A stretch of 64,000 nt of DNA. Origin: Streptomyces corynorhini (GTDB lineage Bacteria > Actinomycetota > Actinomycetes > Streptomycetales > Streptomycetaceae). This document shows positions 8,463 through 16,625 of this stretch, one piece after another. The stretch lies in the NCBI RefSeq assembly GCF_003346515.1, contig NZ_QQNA01000002.1, positions 45,900 through 109,899 of the forward strand, in the 5' to 3' direction. Made by a program: the position numbers and the translations under genes. The notes under the pieces were generated by a model that did no database searches, had not been told where the DNA came from, and was given only the letters and a program-made list of their open reading frames with translations. Position 1 is the stretch's first letter. Each line of letters begins with the position of its first letter.

Positions 8463-8996
8463 TCACTGTCCTTCCCGGTCGGATACGACCGAAGCGTATC
8501 GATTCCCACCCTGTACCCCACCCACGGCCGCATGGCCGCCGGTGGACCCGAAGCCCCCGTCGCCCCGTGCCGAGCCGGGAAGTTCCGCCACCTCGTGGAA
8601 GCGGACCTTCTCGACCTGCTGGACGACCAGTTGGGCGACCCGGTCGAACCGCTCGAACCGCACGCTCTCGCGGGGGTCCAGATTGACCACGATCACTTTG
8701 ATCTCTCCACGGTACCCGGCATCCACCGTCCCGGGGGCATTCACGAGAGCGACGCCGCAGCGGGCGGCCAGCCCGGAGCGGGGGTGCACGAAGGCCGCGT
8801 AACCGTCCGGCAGGGCGATGGAGACGCCGGTGGGCAGGACCGCGCGCTCACCGGGCGCCAGCTCGGCGGCGACGGTGGTGACCAGGTCGGCTCCGGCGTC
8901 GCCCGGGTGCCCGTACGACGGAAGCGGCGCCTCCGGGTCGATACGGCGGATCAGCACGTCGACGGGGCGGCCGGGGCCGGTGGGGGCTGGGCTCAT
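8463..8996 (-). CDS. dut: deoxyuridine 5'-triphosphate nucleotidohydrolase (dUTPase)
   Basis: 177 aa trimeric dUTPase that hydrolyses dUTP to dUMP and pyrophosphate, keeping uracil out of DNA and feeding dTMP synthesis. All five family motifs are present in order: DAGADL, PRSGLA, GTVDAGYRGEI (catalytic Asp and Tyr), RVAQLVV, and the C-terminal P-loop-like RGDGGFGSTG that closes over the substrate. The tail after motif 5 (about 22 residues) is a variable extension. Overlaps the upstream thioesterase by four bases (ATGA). Thymidine kinase at 23.9 kb belongs to the same dTTP supply. Confidence 0.96.
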   Translation of the reverse strand: MSPAPTGPGRPVDVLIRRIDPEAPLPSYGHPGDAGADLVTTVAAELAPGERAVLPTGVSIALPDGYAAFVHPRSGLAARCGVALVNAPGTVDAGYRGEIKVIVVNLDPRESVRFERFDRVAQLVVQQVEKVRFHEVAELPGSARGDGGFGSTGGHAAVGGVQGGNRYASVVSDREGQ

Positions 8997-9625
8997 GGGT
9001 TCACCTCGAAGGCGCGTACGCGCCTGAACTGGTCCGGGTCGGCCATCGCCGCCCGGATCTCCTCCTGGCGGCCGTTGTCGATGAAGTGATCGACCTTGAC
9101 CTCGACGAAAAGGGCGTCGGCCCGCACGGCGACGGGCCCCTCGGGGCCGCCGAGCCTGCCGGTGGCGGTGCAGTAGATCTTGCGCCGGTGCACGGCGGTG
9201 ACCCTGGCGTCCAGATGCAGCACCGTACCCACCGGTACGGGCCGGACGAACTCGGTCTGGAGCCGGCCGGTCACCGCGACCACCCGCAGCAGCCAGTTCA
9301 GCGAGCCGAGCGTCTCGTCGAGCGCGGTGGCCAGGACGCCGCCGTGCGCCAGACCGGGCGCGCCCTGGTGGTCGGGGCCGACGGTGAACTCGGCGGTGAT
9401 GCTCACGCCCTCGCCGGCCCGTGCCCGCAGCCGCAGCCCGTGGGGCTGTGCCTCGCCGCAGCCGAAACAGTGTTCGTAGTGCGGGCCGAGGGGCTCGCCC
9501 GGGGCGGGCGCGTCGGGGTGGCGCACCGGCGCCGCGGCGTCGGCCGGCGGCGTCAGCGGCCCCGGTCCTGACGGCGGCGAGGGGGCGGGCCCGGAGGCGG
9601 CTCCCGGGTTCGGCACGTTACTCAC
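8993..9625 (-). CDS. PaaI-family hotdog-fold thioesterase
   Basis: 210 aa from GTG 9625 (VSNVPNPG). The longer frame to 9685 would overlap the divergent DUF3093 start, so the shorter one is preferred. After a Pro/Ala-rich leader the hotdog domain spans about 60-180. It contains CFGCGE near the beginning, the HGGVLATALDETLG helix in which the Asp is the usual catalytic residue of PaaI-type enzymes, and FVRPVPVGTVLHLDARV. Expected activity is hydrolysis of an acyl-CoA thioester; the substrate is not predictable. First gene of a thioesterase-dut-DUF3710 operon with four-base overlaps. Confidence 0.85.
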   Translation of the reverse strand: MSNVPNPGAASGPAPSPPSGPGPLTPPADAAAPVRHPDAPAPGEPLGPHYEHCFGCGEAQPHGLRLRARAGEGVSITAEFTVGPDHQGAPGLAHGGVLATALDETLGSLNWLLRVVAVTGRLQTEFVRPVPVGTVLHLDARVTAVHRRKIYCTATGRLGGPEGPVAVRADALFVEVKVDHFIDNGRQEEIRAAMADPDQFRRVRAFEVNP

Positions 9626-9683
9626 AGGCGCAGACCTTACCCGCGCGGTCGCCCGCCAACCGCACCGTGCCAAGCTTGGCTCC

Positions 9684-10166
9684 ATGGAGCCTTCCGTCGC
9701 ACGCTACGACGAACGTCTGACCGCGCCCCGCTCCTGGTGGGGCATTGCCGCGCTGATCTCCCTCGCGGGCGGCCTGATGCTGCTGCCGCTGGGGGCGCTG
9801 CCGCTGCTCGGGGGGTTGATCGGGGCGGGCGCGCTGGCGGCGGCCGGGGTCAGTTCCTACGGATCGGCGCGGGTCAGGGTGGTGGCGGACTCGCTGGTCG
9901 CGGGCGACGCGCGGATCCCGGTGTCGGCACTGGGCGAGGCCGAGGTGCTCGACCGCGAGGAGACGATCGCCTGGCGGCTGCACAAGGCCGATCCGCGCGC
10001 CTTCATGCTGCTGCGCAGCTATGTGCCGACGGCGCTGCGGGTGCCGGTCACGGATCCGGACGACCCGACGCCCTATCTGTATCTCTCGACGCGTGATCCG
10101 CGGGGGCTGCTGGAGGCGCTGAACGCCGTCAGGACCGGCTCGGCGGGCTCCGCGGATTCCGCCTGA
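9684..10166 (+). CDS. DUF3093 membrane protein
   Basis: 160 aa. Two adjacent hydrophobic segments (about 20-57: GIAALISLAGGLMLLPLGAL and LLGGLIGAGALAAAGV) are followed by a soluble part with WRLHKADPRAFMLLRSYVPTALRVPV and YLYLSTRDPRGLLEAL. This is the DUF3093 pattern, with the nearly invariant RSY and STR(D/R)P motifs. It is transcribed divergently from the thioesterase gene across a 58-base gap that must contain both promoters. Function unknown; a small membrane protein with a cytoplasmic PH-like domain is the likely topology. Confidence 0.88.
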   Translation: MEPSVARYDERLTAPRSWWGIAALISLAGGLMLLPLGALPLLGGLIGAGALAAAGVSSYGSARVRVVADSLVAGDARIPVSALGEAEVLDREETIAWRLHKADPRAFMLLRSYVPTALRVPVTDPDDPTPYLYLSTRDPRGLLEALNAVRTGSAGSADSA

Positions 10167-10194
10167 TCCGCCCGGAACCGGGCGGGGCGGGCTG

Positions 10195-11112
10195 TCAGCG
10201 GCCCAGCTCCCCGGGCGGCGCCGGGGGCAGCTCGCCGGGCCGCTCCAGCGGCGGCAGGGCCGGCAGGGCGTCCCAGGGGATCTGCCGCTTGCGCAGGTCC
10301 TTGCGGACGTGTTCCGCGACCTTCTTGGTGTCCCGCCGGTTCATCATGGCGCCGACGGCCGCTCCGATCATGAACGGGACCAGGTTCGGCAGGGTGCGGA
10401 CCATGCGCTTGGTGATCTGGTGGCGCAGCTCGCGCTTCATGGGGCCGCTGAGGGCACCGTTGAACGTCGACGGTTTGGTGATGTCGACCCCGCGCTCCTG
10501 TGTCCAGGAGGTCAGGTAGCCGGCGCTGCGCTCCTTGAGCGTGCCGGGCGGCCGCAGTCCGTAGACCTCGTGCAGCTCCGCGATGAGCTTCAGCTCGATG
10601 GCGGCCACGGCGGTGATCTCCGCCGCCAGCTCCGCCGGCATCGCGGGCGGTACGGGCATCATGGCGGCGGCGCCGACGCCCGCGCCCACGGTGGAGCTGC
10701 TGTTCGCGGCGCCCGCGATCAGCTTGTCGGCCAGCTCCTCGGGGCCCAGTCCCGGGAACTGCCGCCGCAGGGTGGCCAGATCGCGGACCGGGACGCGCGG
10801 CGCGGTGTCGATGATGCGGTCGGCGAGATAGCCGAGCGCCGCCTTCGCGCCGTCGCTCCCCCTGCGTACTCCCCGTCGTACTCCGGCCAGCCGCCGGCCC
10901 CCGGTCGTGGGGCCGTCGTGGTCGTCCTGGCCGGCTTCGAGCGAGGCCGGGAGGCCCCGCTCGTCCTCGTGCGTGCCGTGCTGGGGCAGCAGGGCGGCGG
11001 AGTGCTCGGCAGCGGGCTCAGCGCCTTCTGCCGGGCCGGTACCGCCCTGATAAGCCTCCGGGGCGTTCTTGCGCCGGAAGCGCCGTTTCCGGGACGGTGA
11101 GTCGTCTGCCAC
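10195..11112 (-). CDS. conserved actinobacterial protein of unknown function
   Basis: 305 aa. The N-terminal 80 residues are basic, low-complexity (SRKRRFRRK) and probably disordered. The body from about 85 (AALGYLADRIIDTAPRVPVRDLATLRRQFPGL) holds a Gly/Ala-rich, weakly hydrophobic stretch (GAGVGAAAMMPVPPAMPAELAAEITAVAA) and a second one (LVPFMIGAAVGAMMNRRDT) near the end, followed by a basic helix and a Pro-rich tail. The arrangement loosely recalls EcsC-like proteins, but I cannot confirm this. Convergent with DUF3093 and only 13 bases downstream of the DUF4193 gene, so probably co-transcribed with it. Confidence 0.7.
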   Translation of the reverse strand: MADDSPSRKRRFRRKNAPEAYQGGTGPAEGAEPAAEHSAALLPQHGTHEDERGLPASLEAGQDDHDGPTTGGRRLAGVRRGVRRGSDGAKAALGYLADRIIDTAPRVPVRDLATLRRQFPGLGPEELADKLIAGAANSSSTVGAGVGAAAMMPVPPAMPAELAAEITAVAAIELKLIAELHEVYGLRPPGTLKERSAGYLTSWTQERGVDITKPSTFNGALSGPMKRELRHQITKRMVRTLPNLVPFMIGAAVGAMMNRRDTKKVAEHVRKDLRKRQIPWDALPALPPLERPGELPPAPPGELGR

Positions 11113-11125
11113 GGCCGGTCCTTGC

Positions 11126-11422
11126 TCAGTCGCAGTCGCGGCAGATGGGCTGACCGTTCTTCTCCCTGGCCAGCTGGGAGCGGTGGTGCACGAGGAAGCA
11201 GCTCATGCAGGTGAACTCGTCGGCCTGACGGGGCAGGACCCGGACGGACAGCTCCTCGTTGGAGAGATCCGCGCCGGGCAGTTCCAGCCCTTCGGCCTGC
11301 TCGAACTCGTCGACGTCGACCGCTGAGGTCGACTTGTCGTTCCGACGGGCCTTCAGTTCCTCAAGGCTGTCCTGATCGACGTCGTCGTCGGTCTTGCGTG
11401 GGGTGTCGTAATCCGTTGCCAT
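11126..11422 (-). CDS. DUF4193 small zinc-binding protein
   Basis: 98 aa starting at ATG 11422 (MATDYDTPRK), with a GGGGGAGAG box upstream; the open frame continues further but without family similarity. The N-terminal half is very acidic (DDDVDQDSLEELKARR), while the C-terminal part carries a Cys4 motif, CMSCFLVHHRSQ...CRDCD, that should bind one zinc. DUF4193 is nearly universal in actinobacteria and usually abundant. Acidic composition plus a zinc ribbon suggests interaction with RNA polymerase or another basic partner, but that is inference. Followed by the 305-aa unknown gene. Confidence 0.9.
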   Translation of the reverse strand: MATDYDTPRKTDDDVDQDSLEELKARRNDKSTSAVDVDEFEQAEGLELPGADLSNEELSVRVLPRQADEFTCMSCFLVHHRSQLAREKNGQPICRDCD

Positions 11423-11826
11423 GTCGCTCTCCCCCTCTGGGTGTCTGTGGTGTCTCAGCGCGGGTAACGCGTGAGAGGCCGGACTTGTGCCCGACCTGAG
11501 GCGGAGATTTTGCCTCACATCAAGGTCTGTTACTCAATCGACACCCAGCCGCACTCACGAGGAGTGATCGGCTTCGGGTGGCGAGGGGGACCGTACACGG
11601 TCCTCCTGTCGTGCATCACGGGCGCCACCCCGTGTACTTCCCGTGATCCCGACCCCCGGAAACCCGGACTTTACCGGCCTTCCGAGGAAGGCTTGATCAC
11701 GCAGAGTGGAGGGGCGGGAATTCGACCCTGTGATCGATCACACACATCCACGCCGGGAAATGGTCCGGAAAATTCCGCGTAAAGCGAACAAAGCGATTCA
11801 CCGTCCCTATCACTGCGCGCAGTCTC
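11423..11826. other. 404-base intergenic region between cutS and the DUF4193 gene
   Basis: No convincing gene. It must hold the promoter of the DUF4193 operon (minus strand, right of 11422) and the end of the cutRS transcript. It is less G+C-rich towards cutS (AATTCCGCGTAAAGCGAACAAAGCG). It contains one perfect 14-base palindrome (listed separately) and several partial TGATCA-like motifs at 11691-11742. Confidence 0.6.
11729..11742. promoter_or_regulatory. perfect palindrome TGTGATCGATCACA, candidate regulator site
   Basis: A 14-base perfect dyad with GTG/CAC ends. It resembles CRP/FNR-type half sites (TGTGA/TCACA), but the spacing between halves is 4 instead of 6 bases, so a true Crp site is doubtful. 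It lies about 90 bases beyond the cutS stop codon and about 310 bases upstream of the DUF4193 start. The protein that binds it is unknown. Confidence 0.4.
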
Positions 11827-13065
11827 TCAGACCGGGAGAGTGACCCGCATCATGAGCCCTCCCCCCTCGCGGGGTTCCGCGAAGATCCGCCCGCCGTGCG
11901 CGCGGGCCACGGAGCGGGCGATCGACAGGCCGAGGCCCACTCCCTTGTCGCTCCCGGTCCGCTCCGTCCGCAGCCGCCGGAACGGCTCGAACAGATTGTC
12001 GATCTCGTACGCGGGAACGACGGGACCGGTGTTCGATACCACCAGGACCGCCTGGCCCTGCTGGGACTCGGTGGTGACCTCCACCCATCCCCCTTCCGCG
12101 ATGTTGTACCGGACCGCGTTCTGCACCAGGTTCAGGGCGATCCGCTCCAGCAGGACACCGTTGCCCTGGACCACCGCGGGCACCCGCTCCCCGCGGATCT
12201 CCACCCCCTTCGCCTCCGCCTCGGACAGCGCCTGGTCCACCGCGCGCGTGGCCACCTCGGCGAGGTCGACCGGTTTGCGCTCCACGATCTGGTTGTCGCT
12301 GCGCGCCAGCAGCAGCAACCCCTCCACCAGCTGTTCGCTGCGCTCGTTGGTGGCCAGCAGGGTCTTGCCGAGCTGCTGCAGCTCCACCGGGGCCCCCGGA
12401 TCGGAGAGATGGACCTCCAGCAGGGTGCGGTTGATCGCCAGCGGGGTGCGCAGCTCGTGCGAGGCGTTGGCGACGAACCGCTGCTGCGCGGTGAAGGCCC
12501 GCTCCAGGCGCTCCAGCATCTCGTCGAAGGTGTCGGCCAGCTCCTTCAGCTCGTCGTCCGGGCCGTCCAGTTCGATCCGGCGCGCCAGGTCGGAGCCGAC
12601 CACCCGGCGGGCGGTGCGGGTGATGCGGCCGAGCGGCGACAGGACCCGGCCCGCCATCGCGTACCCGAAGGCGAAGGCGATGACACTCAGCCCGACCAGC
12701 GCGAAGAGCGAGCGGCTGAGCAGATCGTCCAGGGCCTGCTGGCGCTGGTGGTTGACGCAGGCGTTCATCGCCACGTTGAACTGCTCGGGCGGCGCCGACT
12801 CGGGGAAGTTGCAGACGTCGCTGCTGACCTTGCCGCTCACGATCTTGAACGGCAGCTCGCTGCCCACGTGCAGCGCCTGCGCGGCCAGCAGATAGATGAT
12901 CGAGAGCAGCAGGATGCCGGCGATCAGGAACATCCCGCCGTAGAGCAGCGTGAGCCGTATCCGGATGGTCGGTCGCACCCACGGCAGGCTCTGCTCGGGC
13001 CTTCTGGGGTCCCAGGTGGGCTTCGGGGGCGCGGTGGGCGGCGCCGGGGTGGTGGCCACGGGCAT
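11827..13065 (-). CDS. cutS: CutS-type sensor histidine kinase
   Basis: 412 aa from ATG 13065, which overlaps the cutR stop (TGATG). Two membrane helices (about 36-62 and 118-137) flank a short extracytoplasmic loop containing two cysteines, Cys85 (SSDVCNF) and Cys103 (MNACVN). Paired sensor-domain cysteines are, as I recall, the hallmark of CutS. HAMP follows (about 138-195), then HisKA with His203 in ANASHELRTPL, and HATPase_c with NLVQNAVRYN and GVGLGLSIARS. CutRS was first linked to copper and antibiotic production and more recently to extracytoplasmic protein quality control; a redox switch by the cysteine pair is the likely sensing mode. Pairing with CutR is certain from overlap and size. 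Confidence 0.9.
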   Translation of the reverse strand: MPVATTPAPPTAPPKPTWDPRRPEQSLPWVRPTIRIRLTLLYGGMFLIAGILLLSIIYLLAAQALHVGSELPFKIVSGKVSSDVCNFPESAPPEQFNVAMNACVNHQRQQALDDLLSRSLFALVGLSVIAFAFGYAMAGRVLSPLGRITRTARRVVGSDLARRIELDGPDDELKELADTFDEMLERLERAFTAQQRFVANASHELRTPLAINRTLLEVHLSDPGAPVELQQLGKTLLATNERSEQLVEGLLLLARSDNQIVERKPVDLAEVATRAVDQALSEAEAKGVEIRGERVPAVVQGNGVLLERIALNLVQNAVRYNIAEGGWVEVTTESQQGQAVLVVSNTGPVVPAYEIDNLFEPFRRLRTERTGSDKGVGLGLSIARSVARAHGGRIFAEPREGGGLMMRVTLPV

Positions 13066-13718
13066 CAGATCCGGTAGCCGGAGCCGGGCACGGTGACGAT
13101 GACGGGCGGCTCGCCGAGCTTGCGGCGCAGCGTCATCACCGTCACCCGTACGACGTTGGTGAAGGGGTCGGTGTTCTCGTCCCACGCCTTCTCCAGCAGC
13201 TGTTCGGCCGAGACGACCGCGCCCTCGCTGCGCATCAGGACCTCCAGGACGGCGAACTCCTTGGGAGCGAGCTGGATCTCCTTGCCGTCGCGGAAGACCT
13301 CGCGCCGGTTGGGGTCGAGCTTGATCCCGGAGCGTTCCAGTACGGGGGGCAGCGGCACCGTCGTACGGCGGCCGAGGGCCCGAACCCGGGCGGTCAGCTC
13401 ACTGAAGGCGAAGGGTTTGGGCAGATAGTCGTCCGCGCCCAGCTCCAGCCCCTCGACCCGGTCGCTGACGTCACCTGAGGCGGTGAGCATGAGGACACGG
13501 GTGGGCATGCCCAGCTCGACGATCCGGCGGCAGACGTCGTCACCGTGGACGACGGGCAGGTCACGGTCGAGCACCACCACGTCGTAATCGTTGACGCCGA
13601 CCCGCTCCAGGGCCGCCCCTCCGTCGTACACGACGTCTACGGCCATGGCCTCCCGGCGCAGTCCGGTGGCCACCGCATCGGCGAGCAGCTGCTCGTCCTC
13701 GACGACGAGTACGCGCAC
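13065..13718 (-). CDS. cutR: CutR, OmpR-type response regulator
   Basis: 217 aa, the length I recall for CutR of Streptomyces lividans. Receiver domain with acidic residues EDE (7-9), phosphoacceptor Asp51 (VVVLDRDLP), and Lys in LPKPFAF. The winged-helix DNA-binding domain starts near 125 and ends LRRKLG...VPGSGYRI. First gene of the cutRS operon, overlapping cutS by one base. The upstream 330 bases would hold an autoregulated promoter. CutR targets in Streptomyces are genes for secretion and envelope stress functions (family knowledge). Confidence 0.9.
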   Translation of the reverse strand: MRVLVVEDEQLLADAVATGLRREAMAVDVVYDGGAALERVGVNDYDVVVLDRDLPVVHGDDVCRRIVELGMPTRVLMLTASGDVSDRVEGLELGADDYLPKPFAFSELTARVRALGRRTTVPLPPVLERSGIKLDPNRREVFRDGKEIQLAPKEFAVLEVLMRSEGAVVSAEQLLEKAWDENTDPFTNVVRVTVMTLRRKLGEPPVIVTVPGSGYRI

Positions 13719-14052
13719 GTCGTTCTTCCTTCCTCTGGGCCCGTCACCCGTGATCAGGGCAGGTTGTAGCAGTGCATGTGCGGCCCCATCCTGCCCGTAT
13801 CGGCCATAAACCGGCGGTAAGACGATGCCGGTGACCTGCGGCGGCCGGGAATGGAGTGGATTTGTTGAGGTGTTGAGGTTTCTCGGAGGCAGCGGCCGGG
13901 GAAGACGACTTCACACCCGAGATCACGCCCTGTCTGTGGCTTGCCACACCCTTGTCCGGCCCCCGGACGGCTGTCCTCCAGTAGACAGAGGGCCTCTGAT
14001 CTTCCCGCCGTCGGCACACCCCCGTGCCACTGACCCACGACGAGGGGGCGCA
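13719..14052. other. 334-base divergent intergenic region upstream of cutR
   Basis: Holds the divergent promoters of cutRS (minus) and the 58-aa gene (plus). I see no recognisable operator or convincing small gene; longer open frames here lack similarity and Streptomyces codon bias. It contains AT-richer patches (ATAAACCGGCGGTAAGACG near 13805; GGATTTGTTGAGGTG near 13858) compatible with promoter regions. Confidence 0.5.
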
Positions 14053-14229
14053 ATGGACGCGTTCACCGCCGGGCTTCTTCAGCGCATAAAGGCCACGGAG
14101 ACCGATCTGACCCATGCCCGCGAGACGGGCGACGACTTCCTCGCGGATGTCGAACAGGAGGAGCTGGAAGACCTGCGTCGGCTCGCCGCCGAGCACGGAG
14201 TGGAGGTCGGCGCCGCCAGCGGCGCCTGA
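14053..14229 (+). CDS. small acidic helical protein, 58 aa
   Basis: ATG 14053 preceded by GAGGGGGCG. MDAFTAGLLQRIKATETDL...EQEELEDLRRLAAEHG, a mostly helical, acidic protein with heptad-like Leu spacing and no membrane segment. The length, start and position upstream of cutR (divergent) are what I recall for a conserved Streptomyces small ORF, but no function is known. Third-position G+C is high as in real genes, which supports expression. Confidence 0.7.
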   Translation: MDAFTAGLLQRIKATETDLTHARETGDDFLADVEQEELEDLRRLAAEHGVEVGAASGA

Positions 14230-14322
14230 TCCGGACACCCCGCGCCCGCCCCCGGTGCGAGCGACCGGGACGGCGAGCGAGCAGGACCAGCACAGCGAGA
14301 GCCGCAGTCGATACCTGAGACG

Positions 14323-14360
14323 GACATCAGCAGTCGGACATCAGTAGTCGGATATCAGCG
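14323..14360. repeat. 14-base direct repeat, nearly three copies
   Basis: GACATCAGCAGTCG (14323-14336), GACATCAGTAGTCG (14337-14350) and the partial GATATCAGCG (14351-14360), in the non-coding stretch behind the 58-aa gene. Probably a small slippage array; a role as protein-binding sites cannot be excluded. Confidence 0.6.
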
Positions 14361-14390
14361 CGGACGAACGTACGAATATCCGATACGGAG

Positions 14391-14429
14391 AAGGGCCCTG
14401 GCGCCGAGGGGACGGCACCGGGGCCCTTT
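14391..14429. terminator. terminator downstream of the 58-aa gene
   Basis: AAGGGCCC (14391-14398) pairs with GGGCCCTT (14421-14428). The stem extends inward through GGCGCC/GGCACC with small mismatches, and TTCC follows. It serves the plus-strand small gene. A G-rich run of 'gtgtacgggg/ggtgtcgcgg' direct repeats follows up to 14520. Confidence 0.7.
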
Positions 14430-14524
14430 CCCGTGTCCGGGGTCACGGGGTACGGAGTCACGGTGTACGGGGTGTCGCGGTGTACGGGGTGTCAACGGAG
14501 TACGAGGTGTCGCGGGCGCCCGGC

Positions 14525-15340
14525 TCAGTCGTGCCAGGCGCCGTACTCCTCCAGCAGCTCCAGCAGGGGCTCGAAGACGCCTGGCGGGGCCGCCACGGTG
14601 AGATCGAAGCCGGGAGGTGTCCCCGGCCGCCCCCCGGTGCGCGCGCCCGCCTCGCGGGCGATCAGGGCTCCGGCGGCCAGGTCCCAGGGGTGCAGCCCGC
14701 GCTCGTAGTAGCCGTCCAGCCGGCCGGCCGCGACGTCGCAGAGGTCGATGGCCGCCGAGCCGCCGCGCCTGATGTCCCTGAGCCGCGGGATCAGCCGCTG
14801 GGCGACGTCCGCCTGGTGGGCGCGGACGGTGGTGACGTAGTTGAAGCCGGTGGACACCAGCGTGCGCTCCAGTGGAGGCGCCGGACGGGTCGCGAGCCCG
14901 CGGTCGCCGAGGAAGGCCCCGCCGCCAAGCACGGCGCGGAACGTCTCGCCGCGCATCGGTGCCTCGACGACGCCGACGAGGGTCTCGCCGTCCCGCTCGG
15001 CGGCGATGGAGACGGCCCAGGTGGGCAGCCCGTAGAGGTAGTTGACCGTGCCGTCCAGCGGGTCGATGACCCAGCGGATCCCGCTGCTCCCGGCCGAGCT
15101 GGCGCCCTCCTCGCCGAGGAAGCCGTCGTCGGGGCGGTGCTCGGCGAGGTAGCCGGTGATCAGCTTCTCGGCGGCGATGTCCATCTCGGTGACGACGTCG
15201 ATGGGGCTGGATTTCGTGGCGGCCACGGCGAGATCGTCGGGCCGGCCGTCGCGCAGCAGGGCGCCTGCCCGGCGCGCCGCCTCCAGGGCGAGGCCGAGCA
15301 GTTCTGCGGTGAGGGCCGGGTCGGGCGGTGCGTCGGTCAC
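14525..15340 (-). CDS. inositol monophosphatase family protein
   Basis: 271 aa from GTG 15340 (VTDAPPDP). The metal-binding signature of the IMPase/FBPase/CysQ superfamily is complete: EMDIAAEKLI (first acidic helix), FLGEEGAS, WVIDPLDGTVNYLYG (the DPxDGT motif, two Asp) and HPWDLAAGALIAREAGA (WD motif near the C-terminus). Likely removes phosphate from inositol-1-phosphate or a related sugar phosphate with Mg2+. Phosphoinositol lipids and mycothiol both need this step in actinobacteria. Eleven bases behind the ferrochelatase gene, hence probably one operon. Confidence 0.92.
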   Translation of the reverse strand: MTDAPPDPALTAELLGLALEAARRAGALLRDGRPDDLAVAATKSSPIDVVTEMDIAAEKLITGYLAEHRPDDGFLGEEGASSAGSSGIRWVIDPLDGTVNYLYGLPTWAVSIAAERDGETLVGVVEAPMRGETFRAVLGGGAFLGDRGLATRPAPPLERTLVSTGFNYVTTVRAHQADVAQRLIPRLRDIRRGGSAAIDLCDVAAGRLDGYYERGLHPWDLAAGALIAREAGARTGGRPGTPPGFDLTVAAPPGVFEPLLELLEEYGAWHD

Positions 15341-15351
15341 GGCGGGCTCCT

Positions 15352-16479
15352 TCAGGCGTACGGGCTGTCGGCGCCCGCGGCTGCGGGCTTGGGCGCGCGG
15401 GCGGGGCAGCAGCCGACCGGGCAGAGGTCGTGGCTCGGGCCGAGCGCGCCCAGGGCGCAGCGCTCCGCGGGTTCGCCGCGCTCGGTGGCGGCGCGCTCCA
15501 GGACCAGGTCCCGTACGGCCGCGGCGAAGCGCGGGTCCGCGCCCACGGTCGCCGAGCGGCGGACGGGGAGTCCCAGTTCCGCGGCCTTGGCGGTGGCCTC
15601 CGTGTCGAGGTCGTACAGGACCTCCATGTGGTCGGAGACGAAGCCGATGGGTGCCATCACGACGGCGGGCACGCCCGCGCCGTGCAGTTCCTCCAGGTGG
15701 TCGCAGATGTCCGGCTCCAGCCACGGGATGTGCGGGGCGCCGCTGCGCGACTGGTAGACGAGGCGCCAGGGGTGCTCGACGCCGGTCTCCTCACGGACGA
15801 TGTCCACGATCAGCCGGGCCACGTCCAGGTGCTGGGCCACATAGGCGCCGCCCTCGCCGTGCGCCTCGGCCGGGCCCGAGGTGTCGGCCGCCGCGTCCGG
15901 GATGGAGTGGGTGGTGAAGGCGAGGTGCGCTCCCGCCCGTACGTCCTCGGGCAGGTCGGCGAGGGAGGCGAGCACGCTCCGCGCCATGGGCCGGACGAAG
16001 CCGGGGTGGTTGAAGTAGTGGCGCAGCTTGTCCACCCGGGGCGGTTCGATCCCCTCCGCCGCCAGGGTGGCGAGCGCGCCCGCGAGGTCCTCGCGGTACT
16101 GGCGGCAGCCCGAGTAGGAGGCGTACGCGCTGGTGGCGAGGGTGACGATCCGGCGCCGGCCGTCGGCGGCCATCTCGCGCAGCGTGTCGGTCAGATACGG
16201 CGCCCAGTTGCGGTTGCCCCAGTACACCGGCAGATCGACGCCGTGCTCGGCGAAGTCCTTGCGCAGCGCGTCCAGCAGGGCGCGGTTCTGGTCGTTGATC
16301 GGACTGACGCCGCCGAACAGGAAGTAGTGCTGCCCCACTTCCTTGAGCCGCTCCTCCGGGATGCCCCGGCCCCGGGTCACGTTCCGGAGGAACGGGACCA
16401 CGTCGTCCGGGCCCTCGGGGCCTCCGAAGGACAGCAGGAGCAGGGCGTCGTAGGGGGGATTCGCGTGCTGTTCGGGCAT
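15352..16479 (-). CDS. hemH: ferrochelatase (coproporphyrin ferrochelatase)
   Basis: 375 aa. Family landmarks: [16 protein letters not shown] at the N-terminus, NVTRGRGIP, the FGGVSPIN segment, [26 protein letters not shown], the FTTHSIPD histidine motif that binds the metal, and [14 protein letters not shown]. The C-terminal third carries several cysteines ([15 protein letters not shown]) consistent with the [2Fe-2S] cluster of actinobacterial enzymes. Inserts ferrous iron into the porphyrin; actinobacteria use the coproporphyrin route, so the name CpfC also applies. It shares an intergenic region of 146 bases with the divergent MFS gene and is followed by the inositol monophosphatase gene. 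Confidence 0.94.
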   Translation of the reverse strand: MPEQHANPPYDALLLLSFGGPEGPDDVVPFLRNVTRGRGIPEERLKEVGQHYFLFGGVSPINDQNRALLDALRKDFAEHGVDLPVYWGNRNWAPYLTDTLREMAADGRRRIVTLATSAYASYSGCRQYREDLAGALATLAAEGIEPPRVDKLRHYFNHPGFVRPMARSVLASLADLPEDVRAGAHLAFTTHSIPDAAADTSGPAEAHGEGGAYVAQHLDVARLIVDIVREETGVEHPWRLVYQSRSGAPHIPWLEPDICDHLEELHGAGVPAVVMAPIGFVSDHMEVLYDLDTEATAKAAELGLPVRRSATVGADPRFAAAVRDLVLERAATERGEPAERCALGALGPSHDLCPVGCCPARAPKPAAAGADSPYA

Positions 16480-16625
16480 GTTTCGATCCTGCCATCAGCC
16501 CCGTACCTCCGGACAGCAGCCCCCGCCCGACGCGGCGTGACAACGGCCGGAAAAAGCGGGCGCGCGCCGTCGCCGGGGGGCCGTAATCTGTACCGGCCAG
16601 ATTCGATCCTTACCGGAGCGTCCCG

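Noticed and set aside
11471..11782. 103-codon frame between DUF4193 and cutS genes
   Set aside because: Composition unlike Streptomyces genes and no similarity; overlaps the DUF4193 promoter region.
14525..15724. A 399-codon minus-strand frame that extends the inositol monophosphatase gene upstream
   Set aside because: The upstream 128 codons are an out-of-frame shadow of the ferrochelatase gene; family similarity starts at the GTG 15340.
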